From: Owenia fusiformis
Taxonomy: Eukaryota; Annelida; Polychaeta; Sabellida; Oweniidae
NCBI GenBank assembly: GCA_903813345.2
Contig: CAIIXF020000009.1
Coordinates: forward strand, 6,070,030-6,134,029
Direction of reading: 5' to 3'
Length of the DNA: 64,000 nt
Positions 37,101 to 49,100 of the stretch are shown in pieces. Both the position numbers and the translations under genes were made by a program. A model generated the notes under the pieces. The model was given only the letters and a program-made list of their open reading frames with translations. It was not told the DNA's origin and made no database searches. Within the stretch, counting starts at the first letter, position 1; each line of letters opens with the position of its first letter.

Positions 37101-40100
37101 TTTGACCCTGTCACGATCTCAAGAAATCATTCTTAACAGAATGAGAGTGGACTTATTTTTAAAATCACAAATGTACGCTCATAACTTCACAAATGTAGAC
37201 TCACCAAACTGTCAATGTGGCGAAGTCGAAACTGTCAAGCACATATTTTTCAATTGTGGTCTCAACCTGAACTCTCATAATCTAAATGTCAACATCCTCC
37301 ACTTATTAGGTAACCTTCAAATGGACAAAAATGGTCTAATCAAAACATTTTTATTTGGTCATCCTGATCTTTCAACTGAACAGAACATTATGATTTTCAA
37401 ACTAGTTACAAATTTTTTATCAGACAATTCCACTTAATGCTCAAGATGGCCTCCTTATGCTCCAACAGATCATCTTATCACCTTGCCCCAGCACCATTGC
37501 CCAGCAAAGACCAGCAAACCCCTTTGTCAGGAAAATACATCTTTTTCACATACTCAATGTTCTTTTTATATTTAAAGTGAACCTATAATGCTATCCTTCC
37601 ATAGCGATTGGTCACTTATATCAGAAACTATTTGTACTTGTATATAATGAAATAAAACAGATTATAAAAAAAAAATACATGTAGCTACCTACATATTCCA
37701 CATGCATTTGAAGGGAATAACAATTTTAGGCACCCAATATTATCTATTCTCTTCTGAGAGAACAAAAGAAAGATATTTGACATTTTGATTGTGATTCAAG
37801 GTAACTGTTACTTTTTGAAAGTAACAGTTCTGGAAAAGATTAGATTATACATAGCAGGGGATTTTATTTAGTTAGTGAGATTTTAGGGTTTTGGTTGTTG
37901 TTGCATATAAACCTCAAATAATAAGATCAAATGTAGAAGTTAAATAGTACTCATTTCCATGTTTCAACCTCCTTGCATGACTAGCATGTCTGTATATTAC
38001 TTTGGCATACACACTATTAATTGGAAGTGCCTTATTTGTAGTTTCACTCCTTATTCAGAATTGGATGCTCTTTCTATTGATGAAAGAAAGTATATACAGT
38101 ACATGTATGTGAATTTAACAAATAGATTAGTTTTTGCAATGGAGGAGAACAGTCACCATTTGACACCCTGTATAAGAATATTTTTAACATTGTAACCCTA
38201 AACCTACATGAGAGCTTAAAGGAATAAAACCAGAGCTTAGATCAAGTATTGCACTTCAAAGTATATTACTATCCAAAATCCGTAGTTACAGCCATGTTAT
38301 GCATTATTCAATACATATAAAAGTAAAAAGAGATGAACTCACTTATTCATTTTTCTCTATTTTGACACATATTAACAATGATCAAAAGTAATTAATCAGA
38401 AGTAAATAAATTAGTCAATAAATAATGAATTATATTTATTTGTTTTTTTTAATTGAATTTTGGGAAATAAAATACTAAGCTGAGGCCTACCTTATTTCAT
38501 ATGCAGCAAGTGAATACACAATGGCGATGTCACATTTGCTCCCTCATGTTTAATGTCTCCTTGAATCTTCAAATAAATTCTTTGTCGATGGCCTCAATCT
38601 TTTATATCATTCGAAAGTGTATAGTTGGAGACTTGCCAAATTTGAGGATGTTTATTCACGTGTTAGATTACGTTCTAGCCTGGGACGTGCTGCAAATAAA
38701 ATATATTCACATTATTCTGAACTAGATAGTTGTAAAGCCACATACAATAATTGGAATTGGAATGTACTCGAATATGTTTAGAAACAATAACATTCTGATC
38801 CTTTAATGGTCTGTCATATTTTGATTCCAGTGAAAGTGTTTGGGAGAACATGGCTAAGATGTGTGTGAAGACTAGAAGGTTAGATGTCGCCACTGTCTGT
38901 CTGGGCAACATGGGGCATGCTAGAGGGGCTAAAGCTTTACGTGAGTCAGTTGCTGAACCACAATTAGATGCCAGGGTTGCTTGCTTGGCAGTGCAACTGG
39001 ATTTACATGTACGTTTAGTTTACATTTAATGTTCTCATGTATTGTTTTTTGTAACTTCCAAAAAAGATCTGTACAACATTTCTGATCCATTTTATGTCAT
39101 TGGCCTTTGACTTTTCAAGAATATATTTAGGATATCCTATGATTTTTGATGGATACCATTTTTATCCATGAGGGGATATCACCCATCTCCAGGAGTGAGC
39201 ACAGCGATTGAGTGGAGATTAGAGATATCCAAGAGTAGATAAAAATCATAGCCCTAGAAAATCATAGGATATCATATTTATCCTATGGTCCCTATTTTTG
39301 TATGGACTTAAAATAATTTGACCTAAAAGGTCGGAAACGATTTTAGTGGTGCACATCAAAATTATCTTGTGTCATTATCCCCATATATATTTAGTATCCA
39401 TCGCATAAATTGAGGTATCTCATCCTTTAAGTGTATATATAGCCTTGCCCAAGTCGGTATTTTTTACTTATCTGATCTTGAATTATTACCGCCTTGTACA
39501 ATCCAATACACCTGCGCTGATATTATGCAGAGTTATTCAACGGTTTCGAGATTTCCATAATACCTACGCTATCAGGGGTATCGCGAAACCTTATGGATTA
39601 ACAGATATACGCGTGGACAGTCTGGACACGACGTGTGACTTCAGGCTGATTGACCAATCAAAAACGTTATCAGGTTGACCTGCATAAGCAAAGCAATCTT
39701 CCCGATTTGAAATTCAATGCCGATGATCTGATCGATCGTTTCTTTAGAGTTACAATATATTATGTAATTAAATGTACATAGGGAATGTAAGAGTCATTAA
39801 TATAAATTAGATATATAAATTAAATCATGCAATAGATTTAAAACTGATTTCGCGATGAAAATGCAAGACCGAGTCCAATGTAGCGGGTCATGTAGATTGA
39901 ATCTCAGCCTACATATTCATTTGAATTCAGCGATCGTTTTAACGTTTATTGTTGAAATCTTCTCACCTCCGGTTACCGATCGATGCTCCGGCATCCACTA
40001 AACTCTGATTGATATTTAACTGATAAAATATTTGTATTTTCATGATGAATTCATGCAAGTTTGTTCGTGAAAAGTCCCGGCGAAAAGTAAAAAGTGTACT

Positions 40101-43100
40101 TGTTTTTGACCTTGCATAATAATGAGCTAACGCTGTAGGGCCGTCGCTGATTGGTCAAATTTTACCGACATAAATATTGAGTCGGTAAAGCACGTGGCTT
40201 TCTCTTTGGTACAAGGCGGTCATAATAGAAATCAAGATAGTAAAAGAGACCGACTTGGGCAAGGCTAGTGTATATAAAGCAGATCAGATCTATAATTTTT
40301 TGAGAATTAGTCTACAGATTGTTGAGATATTCAAGTAAATTGTAATGGACTCTCCTGTTCCAACTTTGAATATTTATAGGCTACTTATCAACATTTTATT
40401 TTGTGACAGAAAATGAAATTTGAATATTTGAGAAAGTACAATATGTTTTGGATGCGAACCATGATATATAATCTGTCAGCTATAAAGTGAAAATGGTATG
40501 TTTGAAATGTTGCAGGAAGATGCAGTGAGGCTACTGAAAAATTGTAAACGGTATGACCTTTTGAATGACTTCTACCAGAGCAATGGCCAATGGGGCAAGG
40601 CCATGGAGACAGCTGAGATGTATGACAGGGTACACCTGAGGACAACGTACTACAACTATGGCAAACATCTAGAGACCAAAGGAGACGTCAATGGAGCAAT
40701 TCCAAAGTAAGTCTATTTCATTAGGTTTAGGATTATTTTACAAAATATCACTCAATAAGAAGGCTTAGGTAAATGCTAATTTAATTGCTAACAAGTAAGT
40801 TCATTTCTATCTGATATTGCTTTGGTGAAATAAACTATTTACGTTTAAAAGGTGTCATACATGTATGGAAGGAACACAATGATCATTCTGGATTCTAAAT
40901 ATATGCAAATGATCATTATTAGCAAAGAATATCAAATAAGAATGGACCCACTGGAGCAGTTTTCTGTGTTATATGTACTTTACAATTGTCTAAAACATAC
41001 TGTACGCCCGGTATTATTCGCGTGCGATTTAGTTTCGCGCTTTTCGCGAGGGTGTTAAAATCATGAAAAATTATCGTCACGAAATTGCCAATTAAATCCC
41101 CGGGAATTTCGTTTTACCCGGGGCTCTGATGCATTTTGCTTGGTTTAATGCGCAAATATCCGAATCTCAAAATCGAACCTGCGCAGATTTCCCCTAGTGT
41201 ACTACTAGTACTCTTTGCTTTATATTTTTTTTTTTATACATTATCAATTTATTTCATCATAATCATGTTTTACAAGAATGGCTTGCCAATCGCTTATAAA
41301 GCATTATAGGCTAAGCTAGAAAATACATAAATTTAATTACAAATGTAAATGCATGTAATATGGAAGAATAGCAGCAATTTGGATAAGAAATGGGAAATAG
41401 GACAGGCTGGGGTCATGTGTCATAGTCTCAGTGAGGGAATAGTAGGCATAGTTGATACTTGCTTGGAGGGTCCCATAGAGAATTATGATTATGTTAAGAG
41501 TTCTCCAGCAAAAAGTTCATTATTTTGTGCCAGCGATAAATCTTCACTGCCATGTTTCAGAAAATCTATAAATTGGCTTTTGTTCCTTATAGCTAAAGGC
41601 TTGTAAGTCTCTACAAGTGCAAGAAAAGTGTTCCTATTTTGTGCTTTATTTGGACAATAAAAGAATAAATGTTTTGGAGTTTCAGGCACACCACAAGCGC
41701 AGTTTGGTGTTTCAATATAAGTAAAATTATGGCCATATAGCTGAGCTTTAGTGAGCAAGTCAACTCTGAATCTATTGAGAATTATTTCTTGATTTCTTTT
41801 TAACTTTAATTTAGTAGTTGGTAAAAAGGAGGGCTTAGGGATTTTATTTTTTTGTAAGTTATTGAAGCTGGTAATTGTTGTGCTTTCTCGAATATACTTT
41901 GGTAGCTTATTCCAGTGGGAGATAGCATTGAGGACAGAAGAGTTTCTAAATTTGGTTGAGCTTTTGGCAGGTATTTTGAAATCAGGATTTGATCTGAGTT
42001 CTCGGGGATTTTGAATCCTCAGAGGTTCAAAGATATCTTTCACATAGCTTGGAGTGAGATTATTTTTAACTCTAAACATGAATTTATTTATTTGCATTGA
42101 CCGCCTTGTTTCTAGATCAGGCCATGTGAGTGTATTCTTTACCTTAATTGAACTACTACCATGTAAACATCCACTGCATATAAGAGTAGCTTGATAGAAT
42201 AATTTATTTAATATGTTAAGGACACTTTGAGTAGAGGAATCGTAGAGTATTGCGCCATATTCAAAGTGTGGTCGAATGAAAGACATGAAAATAGTTTCGA
42301 GGACATTGGAATTTAGTTTCTTTTGCAGTGATCTGAGAGGATTCAGGAGCTTGTTTACTTTGTTTCTTATGGCAATTATATGCTGTTTGTTAGACATGTG
42401 CTCATCAAAGGTATAGCCTAAATGTTTATGCGATGTTTCCCTTTTTATTAAAGCATTATTCATAAAGGAATTGTTCACTTGGCCAAGTTTAATCCTGGAA
42501 TTATGAAAAATTATTTCGACACTTTTTTCAGGTTTAAAGTTGAGTTTCCATTTAATAGACCATGATTCAATTCTTTCTATTGCTTGGGTTACTTTGTTAT
42601 CAATTTCTGAAGGATTTTTAGTACTAAACGGGAAGTATATAGACGTATCATCTGCATATATAAAGCAATCAGTATTCATATTATCGGGTAGGTCGTTTAT
42701 ATATAGTAAGAAGAGAAGGGGACCTAGTATTGATCCTTGTGGCACTCCACTTTTGATAGCATGTGTTTGTGATAAAGATGATGAGGATCCTGAAATGTTC
42801 ACTCTGACTCTTCTTTCGTAAAGATAGGATTTAAGGAGATTTAGAACTTGTCCCTGCAGACCATATGATTTTGATTTAAGTAGTAGAAGATTGTGAGGTA
42901 CGCAGTCAAAGGCGGAGGCAATATCAAGAAAAAGAGCTTTAACTCCCTTACCTTGATCAAGATTTGATTGGATAAGATGTTCAATGGCAACAAGTTGGGA
43001 TTGGGTACTGTGACCCGGCAAAAATCCAGATTGAAATTTGAATAACAGGTCATTTGAAATGAGATGTTGTTTTATTCTGTTTGCAATTATTCTTTCAAAA

Positions 43101-46100
43101 AGTTTTGATATACAGTCCAAAAGAGTTATAGGTCTATAATTTGACAGGTCTGACTTGTTATTTTTCTTGTGGATTGGGCAAATGCTACCAATCTTCCAAG
43201 ATTTTGGAAATACGCTTTGCTGTAATAACATGTTAAATAATTTAGTCAAAGGATAAGAGATTGAAGGAGCGGATAAATGGAGCATTTTATTAGTAATGAG
43301 ATCAGGGCCACAAGCCTTGGATGTGTCTAAACCTAGGATCAATTTCATAACTTCGGATACATCTGTTCTAATCGAAACAAGAAGGGAATTTGTTCGCATT
43401 GGAAAGGTGGGTTTGTAATCATCGGGGATATTGTTGTCATATTTATTCACAAAAAAATTAAGAAAGCCATTTGCCTTGTCAGTGTTTGTATTTAAGGTTT
43501 TTCCATTTGTATCATAAAGAGCTGGAATACTACTTGAAGTGTTATTTCTCCCTATTAATTTGGTTACCAATTTCCAAAAGTTTTTATCATTCTTATTTAA
43601 GGATTCAACTTTTTGTATGGCATTTTTTTCATGTTGAATTTTAGCTGAGGATATAAGATTTGAAACTTTAAGGGCCTGGTTTCTGTAGAGTTCAAAATTT
43701 AAAGGACATGGGTTTTTTTCATTACGTTTATATAACTGTCGTTTTTTATTCATTTCAACCTTTAAATGCTCATTATACCATGGTTGATCATTTGATTTTA
43801 TTGTTTTAGTGTGATTTGGGATTTTCTCATGATATATACATTTGAGTTTCTCTATGAAATCAGAAGTGCATTTATCCAAATCATTTGAACTTGTCAAGAT
43901 ACTATCCCAGTCAGTTTGTCTAATTTCATTATTTAAATTTGCTATATTTGTTTTGTCATATTGATACAGAGTTCTTTTAAATGGAGGATTCCTTGTAAAG
44001 TTGAGATTTAAAGTTGTAAAAAGGGTACCATGATCAGATCTTCCAATAGGAGCATCGATTGACCAAGAATCAATAGAGTTTGGTGAATTTGTAAAGATAT
44101 GATCGATGCAAGTTTTTGAAGTGCTAGTTATCCGTGTTGGTTTGTCAACTATTTGTATAAAATTATGTGCATCAAGACAGTCTAAAAGTAATTCACCAGC
44201 AAGATTTTCATCATTCTGAAACCAAGCTGGATTTTTTGCATTGAGATCTCCCATGAGTAAAACTTGATCATATTTATTTGCATCGTTTTTAATGATATCA
44301 AGTTGCTGATGTAAACGGTTAAAATAAATTCGAGTTTCTTCTGCAGATTGACTTGGTGATCTATAACAAATGCCGAAAATGATCTTTTTGTGGTCAACAG
44401 AGATTTCAGCTAATAAGATATCAAGATTATTAATGTAGAGATTATGATTATAAGGCTTAACAGAAATATCTTCATGAGAATAAATGACAAGTCCTCGACC
44501 TAGTGGAGTGAAAAGTGGATTCCGGTAGTGTTCTAACTTTAAATCGGGAAGATCAAGGCTATTTTCAATATTTCCAGTTTCACACAACCCTACAAAGCTT
44601 GGATTCAAGTCAGTCACTCTTTGCTTCAGGTCTTCAAATCTGGAGCCTGAATCCGCAAGTAAGCTATTAATGTTTTAAAAGAGGAAGGAAATCTTTTCAC
44701 ATGTTTTGGGACCTGGGTTAGGATGTACGTCACCCGCTAGAATAAGTAGACAAACAAGTGATGGATTCAGTAGGTATATTGCTGAGCCTGGTACCAATAA
44801 GAATAGGCTAAATAATGCAGTAGCTTGAATCATGGCAAGTGGATTGAAATGTTTAACATTTTTAATAATGAAGAGAATAATACTTACTGGTAGAGCACAA
44901 AAGAAGAGCACAAAATGTGACATGAATAGCAGTGTTATTACCACTACGTAGCAGTATGCAAAATGTTTCAGAGTTACTATCAGAATTGTAGATAGTATAC
45001 CCATTACCATTAGCATGAGAATGAAAATAATCATTGACCTCATATTAGTTGGGGTGTGGTCTGTCTTAAGTTTGGATGAAGGGGCATAAGTAGAACTGTT
45101 GTAGGATCCTATACGGGCCCTCCATAATTGCAATGTTATACCTGCACCTTTAACCTATACCATCCCTCACTGGAGAGTTGACTAGACACAAGAATAAAAG
45201 ATGTATGAAAAATGAACCCCAAATGCCTATTCCAATATTCATGTCAAAGATATTTAGAGTTCTTATCATTGTATGCTAAGTAAGTCAGACACTGGAATGA
45301 AGCTGCTTCCATACTTTAACAGTAAGAATAAAATGCATTAAATAAATTCTATATACACACAGTACTGTAAAAATTATTTCTCAAATTAGTACTCCCTGGT
45401 AAAAACAAAACAAAATGGGAGATCAAAGTATAATCATATATTGCAAGATAAAGCATAGTCCACACTGATTGTATTTGCTAAAATACAATTAGATGGGACA
45501 TACTCCACACTGGTGTGGAATAAGATGTGAGATCTTATGTAGCAACGTATTGTAATTGGTATAGAGATACAGTAAGATGGAACATGCTCCACAATGGTGA
45601 TGCATGAGATAAGAGATCAAATTGAAAGATCAAGTGGCAAAGACTGTATTTGATATAATAAAACAGTAACATGGAACATGCTCAATACTGGTGAAAAACA
45701 ACTGGATAAGAGATAAATTAGCAAGGTGCGGTACTGAGTATTATATACCAAGACACCACTTGCACATAATGCATAGTAGGGAAAAACAAGATGAGAAATA
45801 AGGTAGAAATGTACTATATTTGGTAAAATATAGCAAGATCAATACGAATAATTAATCACTTATTCTTTAATGAAATTGATGTTGTATCTTTCTCAGTTAC
45901 AACTCTAGTCCTAGTGATTTCACACTGGAAAGAAAAACAATAGCTGATAGTATGAGTAAGTTAATAAGAAAATGTTTCAGCCAGATTAGGCTATTCACTT
46001 GAGTGAGTGATTTACTCAAAGTCATATAAGGCAATTGTGATCTTGTAATGACATGAGTAGAAACAGTGATATTTGATTTTCAAGGCTGACTGTTGTTATA

Positions 46101-49100
46101 GTCCCAAAGTTACTACATCTAAATTATTACTGTATTCATGAAAAAATAATACCGTTACTCCTCATGTCAAGACTAGAAAAACTGACCTTGCCAATAGAAA
46201 ATGTACAATAGCTGTATAGCTACAGCTCTACATATGTCAATAGTTCATGGGGACCTGTCATTATTAATTTTGAGGATCCAATATGTCATGGGCTTGAGCC
46301 TCAGTTACAAGAATTTTGCTATCAGTTAAGGCCTCTACTGAAATTTCCTTGATAGCATTAAGTTTGTCTTGAAAGTATACATTACGTGGGCCCTTCCATA
46401 TGGTTATGATGACAATGGCATTTTCCACATTAGCCCCCTTGAGAAGAGTGTTAATATGAGTCCCAGTACCATACGATCCATCATCATCGTGGCCTTCTGT
46501 GGTCGGTTTGCCAGGGGGTGATACACGGTAGGAATACACATTGTGGGTGGCAGTTGCAAGGCTTCTGTCTTGGTAGATCTTGGCAAGAGCGGTTTTGGCT
46601 TCAGCTTCAGATTTAACCTCCATTACGTGGGCCTTAAGCCTTGTGCCATTAATGTTTCTGACCGTAGACTGATGCAGCTTTCTGTCCAGGATGGCACTAT
46701 CAAGTAGGGTATCTACTGGCAGAGTGTTCTTGTTGAAGTTTGGGTTAACAACACAGTTGTTAAGGTAGAGAGTATCATTTTTCAGAGATACCTTCTCTTT
46801 CTTTTCCTTTAACTCCTTAAAGAGTGGGTATTGGGCATTCCTTCTGCTTGACATGTCAGCTGGCAACTGGTCTTGGATAGAGAAATTACTGCCTCGCAGA
46901 TTTCTGGCATAAGACATGACCAGTTCCTTACTCGATCGGTCCTTGAAGACAACAACTATTGGCTTGTTGCCTTGAATTGGGGCACCAAAACGATGGGCAA
47001 TGTCCACTTTAATTTTGCCGTTTAGGAATTCTTCAGATTCAATTAGTGGACGGGGGATTTTCATATCCTCACAGAGAAATCGTATTACGATGGCCTTACT
47101 CTGGTTCATATCCTCATGGGTGGAGGGCTGGGGTAGGTTTTTAATAATAGCATTTCTCTTCATGCTCCTGAATCTGATATCGCATATATCATCCTTGACT
47201 TCAGATTGAGATGTCTCCAATCTTGCAGATCGACCATCAAGCGTTGATATTAAGTCCATCAAGTGCTTATTTTCGTTTTCAAGCTCTGTAATTTTCACAT
47301 TTTGTTTTTTGTTACAGGCTTTTAGTGATTTCATTTCCTGCTCCAGTGCAATAACTCTGGCTTCCATACTGGTGGCTTGTGGACTTCCTGAAAACTTGCG
47401 TTTTTTCTGTACTTTAGGTGTAGACATACAGAATGATCAGTCCCCAGTTGACAAAATGGCAAAAAGTTATGTGGGATATATCCTCAATATTTATGTGTAG
47501 AGTTCAGCTTGTATATTGGCAGTTTACCTATGCCTTGTTCATGACTATAATCCTAGTATATTCATAGACAATCCAGTGGTAGTTTGATATAGTGTAAACT
47601 GTGCTAATCCATATAAAATACTGTATAAGCAGGAGCAACTATTTATCCAACTTCACATATCACATGCTATATCAAATTTGCTTTATATCAGGGGGGATTT
47701 CCCATAGATTTTTTGACCTTTGCTATTGGCACGTTAGATAACCAATTTTATAAACTGACCTCATTTGCCATTGAAATGATACTAGTACTGTATCCCAATG
47801 TTTGCTGTTGCTTTATGAGTTTTCTTTACAAGTTTGGATCGAGTTATAGTACTTCAATAGTACTGTGCAACTCCATGACTTTACTATGCGCATGCGCGGT
47901 AATGAAAGAGCATGTGCGCATGATTGTTCACGTGATCGTCGCCTGCAATTTGATTGGACATCATATACTGGGGAATCCCCGAATACGATAAAATACAGTA
48001 TGAAGTACTATTGGCTTGTTGCCTTGAATTGGGGCACCAAAACGATGGGCATGCAATGTCCACTTTAATTTTGCCGTTTAGGAATTCTTCAGATTCAATT
48101 AGTGGACGGGGGATTTTCATATCCTCACAGAGAAATCGTATTACGATGGCCTTACTCTGGTTCATATCCTCATGGGTGGAGGGCTGCACAGCGCTGCCAC
48201 AGCGCTGTCGCAGCGCTGTGACAGCATATAGGCTTAAACTGATGGCTGGATCAATTTCAGCGACAATGCTCTCACATCCATACGCTGCGAGAACGCTGTG
48301 AGAGCGCTGTCACAGCATTGTATTTCCATCCATCGCTGCGAGAGGGATGTGACAGTAATTAAGTGGCTGGATCAATTACAGCAACATGCTATCTTAGCCA
48401 GAGTTTGTGGCAGCGCTCTCACAGCGCTCTCACAGCCCTCTCACAGCAGGAAGTACCAATGCATTGTGGGTTAAAAAATTCAAACTGAAAATCAGTTAGA
48501 GCAGGAAGTTTGTAGGAGGAAAAAGCAAAGGAATTATGCTGAAATGGCCATCATATCATTACTGATTTATAAAGCACATGTAAGGTATTGTACTACTGAT
48601 TATTTATAGATACCTTTGGAATGTTTTAGTGATCTAAGGAAAAGGATCAAATGATATGAATTTTGTGCAAGTTAGTACTGGTTAAACTAGAAGTCTGAAA
48701 TATCAATGTATATAGTCCATATAAACTATATGTCCATATAAAGACTTGCAGATGAACTTTGTAATTTCAGAAAATTCCAGGTTGGTTCACATTTGATAAG
48801 TTGAATGGGTTAAATGACTTTAAATATGTATGCAAAAATGCCAAAGGAAAGGACCAAAAATTGTTGCAGAACCCACCCAGACATAAGAAAAAAACATGTT
48901 GGGCCTGAAGCCAATGAGGGGGTCACCTTTCAGAAAATTCACAGTTGGTTCACCCCTCCTCCCTCTCCTGCCAGTCATAAGGAAAACAAACTCCAGCTAA
49001 TTTCATGGCCAGTTCATTTAAATATGAATATAAATGAGTTGGTCATGAATTAGTAGGTTAATCCATCAGCCAACAACCAGCAGTTGGATTGGCAAATGTA

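Larger units (their letters stand above)
41226..47676 (-). mobile_element. Two-ORF LINE (LINE-B), full-length with 12 bp target duplication
   Basis: Bounded by the direct repeat TTTGCTTTATAT at 41214-41225 and 47677-47688. The poly-A tail (T-run on the + strand, 41225-41235) is next to the left repeat. From its 5' end: about 250 bp 5' UTR, ORF1 (47427-46264), a 1.1 kb spacer with degenerate repeats (GGAACATGCTCCACA type, 45480-45840), ORF2 (45133-41489) and about 250 bp 3' UTR. It inserted into the TIR element at 41000-50867. Confidence 0.9.

Noticed and set aside
46264-47427. ORF1 as a host IMPACT gene fragment
   Set aside because: The coiled coil and L1-type RRM region precede it in one frame and it lies within a LINE bounded by a target duplication, so it is part of the element.
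47713-48301. ORFs 47713-47991, 47865-48068, 47954-48301 and their copies near 50273-50551
   Set aside because: They are duplicated noncoding flank and antisense of LINE ORF1. The presence of two copies reflects the tandem duplication, not two genes.
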